A stretch of DNA of 64,000 bases from Tatumella citrea (GTDB lineage: Bacteria; Pseudomonadota; Gammaproteobacteria; Enterobacterales; Enterobacteriaceae). Below are positions 43,447 to 51,908 of this stretch, piece after piece (position 1 is the stretch's first letter; every line of letters begins with the position of its first letter). The stretch spans positions 3,348,001 to 3,412,000 of the forward strand of contig NZ_CP015579.1 of the NCBI RefSeq assembly GCF_002163585.1, given 5' to 3'. The position numbers and the translations under genes are program-made. The notes beneath the pieces were generated by a model. It was not told the DNA's origin. It did not search any database and saw only the letters and a program-made list of their open reading frames with translations.

Positions 43447-44307
43447 ATGTCTCAGCATGAGAAATGGCATGAAACACTTCATGACGGGTTCGGGCAGTAT
43501 TTTACCGTCGATAAACAATTATACCGGGACAAGACAGAACACCAGGATCTGGTCATTTTTGAAAACAGCGCCTTTGGCCGTATAATGGCCCTGGACGGCG
43601 TGGTTCAGACCACAGAACGGGATGAATTCATCTATCATGAGATGCTCACCCATGTTCCGTTGTTTGCACACGGTGATGCCAGAAGCGTGCTGATTATCGG
43701 TGGCGGTGACGGTGGTATGCTTCGGGAAGTTGCCCGCCATCCGGGGGTTGAAAAAATCACCATGGTAGAAATTGACGCCGGAGTGGTTAACTTCTGTCGC
43801 CAGTATCTGCCGTCCCACAGCAACGGAGCCTATGACGATCCTCGCTTCACGCTGGTCATTGATGATGGTGTAAATTTTGTTAGTCAGACTGAACAGAAAT
43901 TTGATGTGATCATCTCTGACTGTACCGACCCGATTGGCCCTGGTGAAAGCCTCTTTACTTCAGACTTTTATGCCGGCTGCCAACGCTGCCTGAATGAAGA
44001 TGGTATCTTTGTTGCCCAGAACGGCGTCTGCTTCCTGCAACAGGATGAAGCGGTCAACAGCCATCGTCGACTCAGTCCTTATTTTTCCGACGTCACCTTT
44101 TATCAGGCGGCAGTGCCAACCTATTACGGTGGCATCATGACTTTTGCCTGGGCCAGCAACAATTCACAGTTACGCCAGTTACCTGCGGACACGCTAAAAG
44201 CACGCTTTAAGGAAACTGACATACGTTGCCGTTATTATACTCCGGACATTCACCAGGCAAGCTTCGCCCTGCCACAATATTTACTGGACGCTCTGAACGC
44301 AGAGTAA
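43447..44307 (+). CDS. speE: SpeE, spermidine synthase
   Basis: Transfers aminopropyl from decarboxylated SAM to putrescine. 286 residues (288 in E. coli). SAM-binding [11 protein letters not shown] and MVEID, catalytic Asp in [11 protein letters not shown], and QNGVCFLQ are intact. A very G-rich ribosome binding site (GAGGGGGG) precedes the ATG. speD follows after 30 bases. The by-product MTA is handled by MtnN, also in this window. Confidence 0.97.
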   Translation: MSQHEKWHETLHDGFGQYFTVDKQLYRDKTEHQDLVIFENSAFGRIMALDGVVQTTERDEFIYHEMLTHVPLFAHGDARSVLIIGGGDGGMLREVARHPGVEKITMVEIDAGVVNFCRQYLPSHSNGAYDDPRFTLVIDDGVNFVSQTEQKFDVIISDCTDPIGPGESLFTSDFYAGCQRCLNEDGIFVAQNGVCFLQQDEAVNSHRRLSPYFSDVTFYQAAVPTYYGGIMTFAWASNNSQLRQLPADTLKARFKETDIRCRYYTPDIHQASFALPQYLLDALNAE

Positions 44308-44337
44308 TCCCTGAAATACCTGAGGAGGTGAACTAAA

Positions 44338-45141
44338 TTGCAAAAGCTTAAACTACATGGCTTCAACAACCTGACTAAGAGCCTGAGTTTTTGTATCTAC
44401 GATATTTGCTATGCGAATTCACAAGAAGAACGTGATGGTTATATTGCCTATATTGATGAACAATATAATGCCAACCGGCTAACCGAGATACTCAGCGAAA
44501 CCTGTTCAATTATCGGCGCAAATATTCTGAATATTGCCCGCCAGGACTACGAGCCTCAGGGAGCGAGTGTCACTATCCTTGTCAGCGAAGAACCCATTAA
44601 TCCTGAAGATATTGATACCTCGGAACACCCAGGCCCGTTACCGGATGCTATTGTCGCGCACCTGGATAAAAGCCACATCTGCGTGCATACCTATCCGGAG
44701 AGCCATCCAGAAGGTGGACTCTGTACCTTCCGCGCCGATATAGAAGTTTCAACCTGCGGGGTGATCTCACCGCTGAAGGCACTGAATTATCTGATCCACC
44801 AGCTGGAATCAGACATTGTCACCATCGATTACCGGGTAAGAGGTTTTACTCGTGATATCAATGGATTAAAGCATTTTATTGATCACGAAATTAACTCGAT
44901 ACAGAATTTCATGTCCAAAGATATCAAATCAATGTATGACATGATGGATGTGAATGTATATCAGGAAAATATCTTCCACAGCAAAATGCTGTTAAAGGAA
45001 TTTGACCTGAAACATTACCTGTTTAATACCCGCCCGGAAGACCTGACGCCTCAGGAGCATCAGCGGATCACTGATCTGCTGTGGAAGGAGATGCGGGAAA
45101 TTTATTATGGCCGCAACATTCCGGCGATCAGTAATAAATAA
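44338..45141 (+). CDS. speD: SpeD, S-adenosylmethionine decarboxylase proenzyme
   Basis: Makes the aminopropyl donor for SpeE. It self-cleaves between Lys111 and Ser112 ([10 protein letters not shown]) to form a pyruvoyl group. 267 residues (264 in E. coli). The start codon is TTG at 44338, served by a near-ideal ribosome binding site GAGGAGGTGA; no ATG near the N-terminus keeps the conserved [11 protein letters not shown]. It ends before a hairpin shared with convergent yacL. Confidence 0.97.
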   Translation: MQKLKLHGFNNLTKSLSFCIYDICYANSQEERDGYIAYIDEQYNANRLTEILSETCSIIGANILNIARQDYEPQGASVTILVSEEPINPEDIDTSEHPGPLPDAIVAHLDKSHICVHTYPESHPEGGLCTFRADIEVSTCGVISPLKALNYLIHQLESDIVTIDYRVRGFTRDINGLKHFIDHEINSIQNFMSKDIKSMYDMMDVNVYQENIFHSKMLLKEFDLKHYLFNTRPEDLTPQEHQRITDLLWKEMREIYYGRNIPAISNK

Positions 45142-45148
45142 TGCAGAC

Positions 45149-45170
45149 GGACCGGCGCTTATGCCGGTCC
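45149..45170. terminator. Hairpin between speD and yacL
   Basis: GGACCGGC/GCCGGTCC, an 8-bp stem with 6-base loop between convergent genes. T-runs are absent, so its strength is uncertain. Confidence 0.5.
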
Positions 45171-45208
45171 ACAAGATCTTAACGCAGTTATCTCAGACAA
45201 CGTGTTAC

Positions 45209-45571
45209 TTAGCGACCACGGGCAAATTCACGGTAAGCCGAAATCAGCTGCAGAAAATCCTCCAGCCCGCAGAATGACAGGGATTCCTGATCGTAGTAGG
45301 CCATTCCTTCTTCTAATTCATCCGTTTCGAAAGAAAGCAGATTAGCACCAATCATCACTTCTTCCGCATCCAGCCACAGCGTGTATTCTTTACCGGTTTT
45401 CTGCCACTGATTTTCGGTGCCTTTCAGTGCCAGTGATGCCGCGACTACCTCATCCAGCAGCGCCATATCACCCTGCACTTCTTCATTAAACCAGTGCCCC
45501 ACGGCTTCATGATCCATCGACATCCTGACGATAACATTGCCGGTGACATCATTGACAAACTGGTATTCCAC
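45209..45571 (-). CDS. yacL: YacL, UPF0231 family protein
   Basis: 120 residues, as in E. coli. Small acidic cytoplasmic protein of unknown function, with conserved [30 protein letters not shown] and [16 protein letters not shown]. No catalytic motif is recognised. It lies downstream of acnB, separated by the acnB terminator. Confidence 0.95.
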   Translation of the reverse strand: MEYQFVNDVTGNVIVRMSMDHEAVGHWFNEEVQGDMALLDEVVAASLALKGTENQWQKTGKEYTLWLDAEEVMIGANLLSFETDELEEGMAYYDQESLSFCGLEDFLQLISAYREFARGR

Positions 45572-45709
45572 ATCGGACTCCTTACTGCGACGTTATGCCT
45601 GTCAGCGCACTGGTGCTGACAGAGAATCAGCATAGTGTAACCAAATAACCGAACTGCGGACACCATTGGCAGGAAAGTGTCTTCACTCCACCGTTAGAAA
45701 TCAGCCTGA

Positions 45710-45745
45710 AGAAAAACAAAAAAAGCACAGCGGATGCTGTGCTTT
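45710..45745 (-). terminator. acnB terminator
   Basis: AAAGCACAGC-GGAT-GCTGTGCTTT, followed on the minus strand by a long T-rich run (TTTTTTTGTTTTTC), 28 bases after the acnB stop. Confidence 0.9.
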
Positions 45746-45772
45746 AGCTAGCTCAGAGACAACGTTTAAAAA

Positions 45773-48370
45773 TCAGACGGCGCTCTGGAAAATGACACCA
45801 TCGGCTTTTTCTGTGTACTGTGACAGGCGATCAAAGTTCAGATAACGATAGGTATCGCTGGCTGTTTTATCTACCTGAGCCATGTAGTGCTGATATTCTT
45901 CCGGAGTTGGCAATTTGCCCAGCAGAGAAGAAATTGCCGCCAGCTCAGCAGAAGCCAGGTAAACATTGGCTCCGTTACCTAAACGGTTAGGGAAGTTACG
46001 GGTAGAAGTAGATACTACCGTTGCCCCGTCCGCTACACGTGCCTGGTTACCCATACACAATGAACAGCCCGGAATCTCTACCCTGGCTCCGCTCTTACCA
46101 AAGACGCTGTAGTAGCCTTCTTCAGTTAACTGAGCGGCGTCCATTTTAGTCGGTGGAGCAACCCACAGACGTGTTGGTAACTGACCTTTCTGGCTGTCCA
46201 GTAATTTACCAGCCGCACGGAAATGGCCAATGTTGGTCATGCAGGAACCGATAAATACTTCGTCAATTTTGGTGCCCTGAACATCAGACAACAGTCTGGC
46301 ATCATCCGGATCGTTTGGAGCACACAGAATAGGCTGAGTGATTTCATCAAGATTAATATCAATCACTGCGGCATATTCGGCATCAGCATCACCTTCCAAC
46401 AGTTGCGGATCGGCAAGCCATTTTTCCATTCCCTGAATACGACGTTCGATGGTACGACGATCGCCGTAACCTTCAGAAATCATCCATTTCAGCAGCACAA
46501 TATTCGAATTCAGATATTCGATAATCGGCGCTTTATCCAGTTTAATGGTACAGCCTGCGGCAGAACGTTCTGCTGATGCATCGGAAAGTTCAAAAGCCTG
46601 TTCGGCTTTGAGTTCCGGCAGCCCTTCAATCTCCAAAATCCGGCCAGAGAAGATGTTCTTCTTACCTTTCTTCTCAACGGTTAACAGACCCTGTTTGATA
46701 GCATACAGTGGGATGGCATGTACCAGGTCACGTAAGGTGATACCCGGTTGCATTTTACCGCTAAAACGTACCAGTACCGATTCAGGCATATCCAGAGGCA
46801 TCACGCCAGTGGCCGCAGCAAATGCCACCAGCCCTGAACCTGCCGGGAACGAAATACCAATCGGGAAACGGGTGTGAGAGTCACCGCCAGTACCTACAGT
46901 ATCCGGTAACAACATACGATTTAACCAGCTATGGATAATACCGTCGCCAGGACGCAGTGAAACACCACCACGGTTCATAATAAAGTCAGGCAGAGAGTGC
47001 TGCATCGCAACGTCTACCGGCTTAGGATAAGCCGCAGTATGACAGAAAGACTGCATCACCAGGTCAGCAGAGAAGCCCAGACATGCCAGATCTTTCAGCT
47101 CATCACGGGTCATCGGACCGGTGGTATCCTGCGAGCCGACAGAGGTCATTTTAGGTTCGCAGTATTCACCAGGGCGAATGCCGGCTACGCCACATGCGCG
47201 CCCGACCATTTTCTGCGCCAGGGAGAAACCACGGCTGCTTTTCTCAACATCTTTTGCTTTGCGGAAGACATCACTGTGAGGCAGCCCCAGTGATTCACGG
47301 GCACGGGTAGTCAGGCCACGACCGATAATCAGCGGGATTCTTCCTCCGGCACGTACTTCATCCAGCAGTACATCAGTTTTCAGCTCAAACTTATCCAGTA
47401 GTTCATCACTGTCATGACGACGAACTTCACCCTTGTACGGATAAACGTCAATCACGTCACCCATATTGAGTTCGCTGACATCGAGTTCAATTGGCAATGC
47501 ACCGGCATCTTCCATCGTGTTGAAGAAGATAGGTGCAATTTTACCACCCAGAACCAGACCACCACCCTTTTTGTTAGGTACATAAGGAATGTCTTCACCC
47601 ATGAACCACAACACCGAGTTGGTTGCTGATTTACGAGAAGATCCGGTACCAACAACATCACCGGTATAAACCAGCGGGAAGCCCTTGCTTTGCAGTGCTT
47701 CGATTTGTTTAATCGGGCCGATATTGCCGGCATCATCCGGCTCAATACCTTCGCGGGCAATTTTCAGCATCGCCAGAGCATGCAACGGGATATCAGGACG
47801 TGACCAGGCATCCGGCGCAGGCGACAGATCATCGGTATTTGTTTCACCGGTAACCTTGAATACTGTCAGTGTGATTTTTTCGGCCAGTTGAGGACGGGAC
47901 AGATACCATTCTGCATCGGCCCAGGATTGTAATACCTGCTGCGCATAGCTGTTTCCGGCCTTCGCCTTCTCTTCTACATCGTAGAAGTTATCAAACATCA
48001 GCAGTGTATGAGATAACGCTTTTGCCGCGCCCGGGGCCAGTTTGTCGTTATCCAGGGCTTCAATTAGTGGATGAATATTGTAGCCACCCTGCATAGTACC
48101 CAGCAGTTCGATAGCTTTTTCAGGGGTAACCAGTGGGGAAGTCGCTTCACCTTTGGCAATGGCGGCCAGAAAACCGGCTTTCACATAGGCGGCTTCATCA
48201 ACACCAGGGGGAACACGGTTTATCAGTAAGTCTGTCAGAAATTCTTCTTCACCCTTTGGCGGGTTTTTCAGCAGTTCAACCAGTGCTGCCATTTGGGTTG
48301 CATCTAAGGGTTTTGGTACAATTCCCTGGGCAGCACGTTCGGCAACGTGCTTACGGTATTCTTCTAGCAC
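45773..48370 (-). CDS. acnB: AcnB, aconitate hydratase B
   Basis: Main TCA-cycle aconitase, also an RNA-binding regulator in its apo form. GTG at 48370 with GAGGAG upstream gives 865 residues, the E. coli length ([19 protein letters not shown]). The 4Fe-4S Cys lie in [14 protein letters not shown] and [13 protein letters not shown]. The N-terminal HEAT-like domain and swivel domain precede the core. Upstream DNA (48430-48600) is AT-rich and holds its promoter. In E. coli the next gene towards lpdA is yacH; here it is mgtA. Confidence 0.97.
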   Translation of the reverse strand: MLEEYRKHVAERAAQGIVPKPLDATQMAALVELLKNPPKGEEEFLTDLLINRVPPGVDEAAYVKAGFLAAIAKGEATSPLVTPEKAIELLGTMQGGYNIHPLIEALDNDKLAPGAAKALSHTLLMFDNFYDVEEKAKAGNSYAQQVLQSWADAEWYLSRPQLAEKITLTVFKVTGETNTDDLSPAPDAWSRPDIPLHALAMLKIAREGIEPDDAGNIGPIKQIEALQSKGFPLVYTGDVVGTGSSRKSATNSVLWFMGEDIPYVPNKKGGGLVLGGKIAPIFFNTMEDAGALPIELDVSELNMGDVIDVYPYKGEVRRHDSDELLDKFELKTDVLLDEVRAGGRIPLIIGRGLTTRARESLGLPHSDVFRKAKDVEKSSRGFSLAQKMVGRACGVAGIRPGEYCEPKMTSVGSQDTTGPMTRDELKDLACLGFSADLVMQSFCHTAAYPKPVDVAMQHSLPDFIMNRGGVSLRPGDGIIHSWLNRMLLPDTVGTGGDSHTRFPIGISFPAGSGLVAFAAATGVMPLDMPESVLVRFSGKMQPGITLRDLVHAIPLYAIKQGLLTVEKKGKKNIFSGRILEIEGLPELKAEQAFELSDASAERSAAGCTIKLDKAPIIEYLNSNIVLLKWMISEGYGDRRTIERRIQGMEKWLADPQLLEGDADAEYAAVIDINLDEITQPILCAPNDPDDARLLSDVQGTKIDEVFIGSCMTNIGHFRAAGKLLDSQKGQLPTRLWVAPPTKMDAAQLTEEGYYSVFGKSGARVEIPGCSLCMGNQARVADGATVVSTSTRNFPNRLGNGANVYLASAELAAISSLLGKLPTPEEYQHYMAQVDKTASDTYRYLNFDRLSQYTEKADGVIFQSAV

Positions 48371-48684
48371 GACGTTCTCCTCACTCACATTGTATTGGCT
48401 TCCGGGCCCCCGACTCACCACTTGATATTTTTCTATGCAGGGTTACGGTGTCCGGTTCCGCCTTGACAGCATATCAGGAACCTGTCTGATTGTTAATCTG
48501 TTTACAAAAAATCAACATATCTGCACCAGGCCCTTCGCTGAGCTCACATTTATATAACTAATTGAAAAATAATAAATTATTATAATAATGACGACTATCC
48601 CAGAAATATAACGACAAACTATAACCTGTAACTCTGCTGGCGACTGTGAGCTTGTGCATCCTTCCGCCAGATAAAAATTTCGAT
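48371..48684. other. Divergent acnB / mgtA control region
   Basis: No gene. 48540-48600 is strongly AT-rich (a run of A/T around CTAATTGAAAAATAATAAAT). It probably contains the acnB promoter on minus; no single -35/-10 pair stood out clearly enough to assign. Confidence 0.5.
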
Positions 48685-48739
48685 GGTTGATTCATGGTTT
48701 AAGTTACAGGTTTACCGACAAGAATAAAAACCTTATATT
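48685..48739 (+). promoter_or_regulatory. Predicted PhoP box and promoter of mgtA
   Basis: GGTTGA (48685-48690), 5 bases, GGTTTA (48696-48701) fits the known PhoP box (G/T)GTTTA-N5-(G/T)GTTTA with one mismatch. A third GGTTTA lies at 48709-48714. A sigma-70 promoter follows: TTTACC (48711-48716), 17 bases, TATATT (48734-48739). mgtA is PhoP-controlled in E. coli and Salmonella. The leader from there to the mgtA start is about 400 bases. Confidence 0.65.
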
Positions 48740-48807
48740 TTGCCCGTCTTTAATCACAGGAACCTCCCTTGAACAGTTACCGAACCAACAAGGGCAGATA
48801 AATATAT

Positions 48808-48829
48808 TGTCTGCCTCAACCGGCAGACA
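48808..48829 (+). other. Stem-loop in mgtA leader
   Basis: TGTCTGCC-tcaacc-GGCAGACA is an 8-bp perfect stem early in the predicted mgtA leader, before the short ORFs. It could be part of the Mg2+-responsive fold. Confidence 0.5.
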
Positions 48830-48840
48830 GCGAGCCATAA

Positions 48841-48894
48841 ATGATGCCCCGCTTGTCTTATTTTTTGCAACAGACGCGAGGTCACTCACAATGA
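48841..48894 (+). CDS. Possible leader ORF a in mgtA 5' region
   Basis: 17-codon frame MMPRLSYFLQQTRGHSQ with a poor ribosome binding site (GCGAG). It ends in ATGA, overlapping the start of the next small ORF, so the two could be coupled. No relative is recognised; it may be chance. Confidence 0.2.
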   Translation: MMPRLSYFLQQTRGHSQ

Positions 48895-48947
48895 TTACCC
48901 ATACCCTCTTTCCTCCGGGCGAGCCTCTCAGGCACACATTCCGATAG
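48891..48947 (+). CDS. Possible leader ORF b in mgtA 5' region, proline-containing
   Basis: 18-codon frame MITHTLFPPGEPLRHTFR with GAGG 9 bases before the ATG. Its PP, EP and C-terminal R/F pattern recalls the tail of Salmonella/E. coli MgtL (which ends ...RLKLFR), but the match is short. Pro codons could cause stalling. Lower support than the next ORF because of its weaker ribosome binding site. Confidence 0.35.
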   Translation: MITHTLFPPGEPLRHTFR

Positions 48948-49003
48948 TCCCAGTTTTTTAAAATCAGCATTGCACATCCGTGCGGTTAATGAAGGAGCCC
49001 AAA

Positions 49004-49060
49004 ATGGATGATGACCCGACCAGGCAACGTTACGCGCGTTGCAGGGGTATTCCCGCCTGA
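49004..49060 (+). CDS. MgtL-like leader peptide of mgtA
   Basis: 18-codon ORF MDDDPTRQRYARCRGIPA with AAGGAG 7 bases before the ATG, the best ribosome binding site in the leader. It resembles enterobacterial MgtL (M-E/D-P-D/E-P-T then an Arg-rich part): an acidic stretch, Pro-Thr, then Arg. In E. coli, acidic/proline N-termini destabilise ribosomes at low Mg2+, and this is how MgtL turns on mgtA. GCAACG/CGTTGC inside the ORF and GGGGT/ACCCC spanning its stop codon (about 49044-49065) give alternative hairpins. It ends 88 bases before mgtA. The role is inferred by position and pattern. Confidence 0.6.
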   Translation: MDDDPTRQRYARCRGIPA

Positions 49061-49148
49061 ACCCCGAAAAATCTGCAACGCATCTCAATGACTGGCTGCC
49101 TGTATCGCTGTGAAGCGTGCCTGGCGGTAAATAAATGGACCAAAAGAG

Positions 49149-51848
49149 ATGACTCAGATTATAAATTTCTCTCTGCCACTGCAGGGAAAAAAACAACCGC
49201 AACAGCAAAATGACTGGCAGATTACCCGGCATATTGCGACCAGCACAGAGACCACTCTGGAGCTACTGGATGCCACTACTGACGGGCTCACCATACAGCA
49301 GGTGAATGAACGCCAGGCAACCTTTGGCCCTAATGAAATCGCCACTAAAAAAGCCCCTTCCGCTCTGCTGCAGTGGATACTGGCGTTTAATAATCCGTTT
49401 ATCTACGTTCTGATGGCATTAGCTGCCGTCAGTTTTATTACGGATTACTGGATTCCACTCCGTTCAGGAGATACTCCGGACCTCACCGGGGTCATCATCA
49501 TGAGCTGCATGATCCTGTTCAGCACCCTGCTACGTTTTGTTCAGGAGTTCAGAACCAATAAAGCAGCGAACGCCCTTAACTCACTGGTTGAAGTAACTAC
49601 CACAGTGCGTCGTCGTGATGCACAAAACCAGCCAATCGAAGCTAAAGTCCCCCGCCATCAGTTGGTGCCCGGAGATATTGTTCTGCTGAGTGCCGGGGAT
49701 ATTATTCCCGCTGATATGCGGTTGCTGGAAAGTACCTCATTACAACTGAATCAGTCAGCACTAACCGGAGAAACTCTGCCGGTGGAAAAACACGCCAGGC
49801 TGACAGAGGAAGAGACATTATCCAGTGTCAGTGAAAATGCCCTGCTACACCAGCCTGCCATTGTGCTGATGAGTACCAGTGTACTTAGTGGTTCTGCCAC
49901 TGCTGTCGTGGTTGCCACTGGCGAACATAGCTGGTTTGGATCACTGGCTGGCAGTATTGCCGGTGAGGCACCTAAAACGTCTTTCGATAAAGGTGTAAAC
50001 AGTGTCAGTTGGTTATTGATCCGCTTTATGGTGCTGATGGTACCGATCGTTTTCCTGATCAACGGTTTTACTAAAGGCGAATGGACAGAAGCATTGTTTT
50101 TTTCTCTGGCAGTCGCTGTCGGCCTCACTCCGGAAATGCTGCCAATGATTGTCAGTACCAATCTGGCTAAAGGGGCAATGGCTCTGGCTGCTCGCCAGGT
50201 GGTGGTAAAAAGGATCAATGCTATTCAGAACCTCGGGGCAATGACCGTTCTTTGTACTGATAAAACCGGCACCCTGACTGACGATAATATTGTCCTTGAA
50301 CAGGCGCTGAATCTGCAGGGCGAGGAAGATCCCCGTGTTGCTGAAATGGCCTGGTTGAACAGCCATTTCCAGCAGGGAATTGATAACCCGATGGACAGAG
50401 CAATCAACCGCTTTGCCAATGCACATGGTATGGCCAGGCGTCTGATGCATGTCCGCAAAGCTGACGAATTACCTTTCGACTTTACCCGTCGCTGTCTGTC
50501 TGTTTCTGTTTATGATGACCACGGTCGCCAGCAACTGATCAGCAAAGGTGCCAGCGAAGAGATGCTGGCTCGCTGTCAGTATGTGCTCTCCGGGGACCAG
50601 GAGTCAGAGCTGACTCCCGAATTAAATCGCCAGTTACGGGATAAAATTGCCGGTTACAACCGCGAAGGATACCGCGTACTGTTGCTGGGTCGTAAAACTC
50701 TGGATATGACAGAATCTCTGCGGCGTCTGACTTATGACGATGAACAAAATCTGACTCTGTGCGGTGTCCTGTTGTTTCTTGATCCGGTAAAACGCGGCGC
50801 CGATACTGCACTCCGGGCACTTAAAGAGCACGGGGTGCAGGTAAAAGTGCTGACCGGGGATAATGCAGAAGTCACCGAAAAAATCTGCAAAGAACTGGGA
50901 CTGGACAGCGGGCAACCGTTGCAGGGGCCAGAAATTGCAGCAATGGATGATGACACCCTGCAACAGCAACTGGCCGGCCATACTATTTTTGCCCGACTGA
51001 CACCGTCTGATAAAACCCGGATTGTCACTCTGCTCCAGGCTGGCGGAGAAACTGTCGGCTTCCTGGGGGACGGTATTAATGATGCCGCTGCATTACATGC
51101 CGCGGATGTCGGGATCTCTGTTGATAATGCTACTCAGATTGCGCAGAGTGCAGCAGATATTATCCTGCTGGAGAAAGATTTGCAGGTGCTGGAAAAAGGG
51201 GTACGAATTGGTCGTCAGACTTTTGGCAATATTATTAAATATCTGAACATTACCGCCAGCTCAAATTTTGGCAATGTATTTTCAGTATTGATTGCCAGTG
51301 CATTTATCCCTTTTATGCCCATGCTGGCGATTCAGTTACTGCTGCAAAATCTGATTTATGATGTGTCACAGATGGTATTACCCTGGGATGCAATGGATGA
51401 GGAGTTTGTGGCAAAACCCCGGCAATGGGATGCGGGCAATATCGGCCGGTTTATGCTGTTTTTTGGCCCGGTATCTTCAGTGTTCGATGTGGCAACTTTT
51501 GCCCTGATGTGGCACGTTTTTGCGGCTCACAGCAGTGAAACTCAGTCTTTGTTTCAGTCAGGGTGGTTTGTCGAAGGATTATTATCACAGACGCTGGTAG
51601 TCCATATGCTCAGAACCCGTAAAGTGCCATTTTTACAGAGCTGCGCCCGCTGGCCGGTATTACTGAGCACTCTGGCAGTGGTGGTGATCGGCATTGTATT
51701 GCCCTACTCGCCGCTGGCGGCTAATTTTCACTTACAGGCTTTACCACTCAGCTATTTCCCGTGGCTGTTGCTCATTCTGGCAGGCTATTGCCTGCTGAGT
51801 CAGACGATGAAACAACTCTACTGCCGCCGGTTTGGTCAGTGGTTTTAA
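49149..51848 (+). CDS. mgtA: MgtA-type Mg2+-importing P-type ATPase
   Basis: Inner membrane P3B ATPase bringing in Mg2+ under limitation. 899 residues. LTGETLPVEK (actuator), phosphorylated Asp371 in CTDKTGTLT, PEMLPMIVSTNLAKGA, ISKGASEE and KVLTGDN are normal. The hinge motif reads GDGINDAAALHAAD (641-654), while the family has GDGINDAPALRAAD: Ala647 replaces Pro. The C-terminal membrane part (LFQSGWFVEGLLSQTLVVHM) closely follows E. coli MgtA. The ribosome binding site is weak; a 5-codon frame (49135) overlaps the start as ATGA. It lies between acnB and lpdA, not the usual E. coli mgtA position. Confidence 0.93.
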   Translation: MTQIINFSLPLQGKKQPQQQNDWQITRHIATSTETTLELLDATTDGLTIQQVNERQATFGPNEIATKKAPSALLQWILAFNNPFIYVLMALAAVSFITDYWIPLRSGDTPDLTGVIIMSCMILFSTLLRFVQEFRTNKAANALNSLVEVTTTVRRRDAQNQPIEAKVPRHQLVPGDIVLLSAGDIIPADMRLLESTSLQLNQSALTGETLPVEKHARLTEEETLSSVSENALLHQPAIVLMSTSVLSGSATAVVVATGEHSWFGSLAGSIAGEAPKTSFDKGVNSVSWLLIRFMVLMVPIVFLINGFTKGEWTEALFFSLAVAVGLTPEMLPMIVSTNLAKGAMALAARQVVVKRINAIQNLGAMTVLCTDKTGTLTDDNIVLEQALNLQGEEDPRVAEMAWLNSHFQQGIDNPMDRAINRFANAHGMARRLMHVRKADELPFDFTRRCLSVSVYDDHGRQQLISKGASEEMLARCQYVLSGDQESELTPELNRQLRDKIAGYNREGYRVLLLGRKTLDMTESLRRLTYDDEQNLTLCGVLLFLDPVKRGADTALRALKEHGVQVKVLTGDNAEVTEKICKELGLDSGQPLQGPEIAAMDDDTLQQQLAGHTIFARLTPSDKTRIVTLLQAGGETVGFLGDGINDAAALHAADVGISVDNATQIAQSAADIILLEKDLQVLEKGVRIGRQTFGNIIKYLNITASSNFGNVFSVLIASAFIPFMPMLAIQLLLQNLIYDVSQMVLPWDAMDEEFVAKPRQWDAGNIGRFMLFFGPVSSVFDVATFALMWHVFAAHSSETQSLFQSGWFVEGLLSQTLVVHMLRTRKVPFLQSCARWPVLLSTLAVVVIGIVLPYSPLAANFHLQALPLSYFPWLLLILAGYCLLSQTMKQLYCRRFGQWF

Positions 51849-51860
51849 TTTCTCAGCGGT

Positions 51861-51890
51861 AAAAAAAAACGGCTCCATCCGGAGCCGTTT
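51861..51890. terminator. mgtA / lpdA terminator
   Basis: AAACGGCTCC-ATCC-GGAGCCGTTT. A nine-base A-run on plus gives a strong T-run for lpdA transcripts on minus; for mgtA the T-run is short (TTT). Confidence 0.88.
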
Positions 51891-51908
51891 CCATCATGAT
51901 TCCGAAAA

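Noticed and set aside
49135..49152. Five-codon frame MDQKR overlapping the mgtA start as ATGA
   Set aside because: Too short and with a weak ribosome binding site; could help coupling but cannot be supported from sequence alone.
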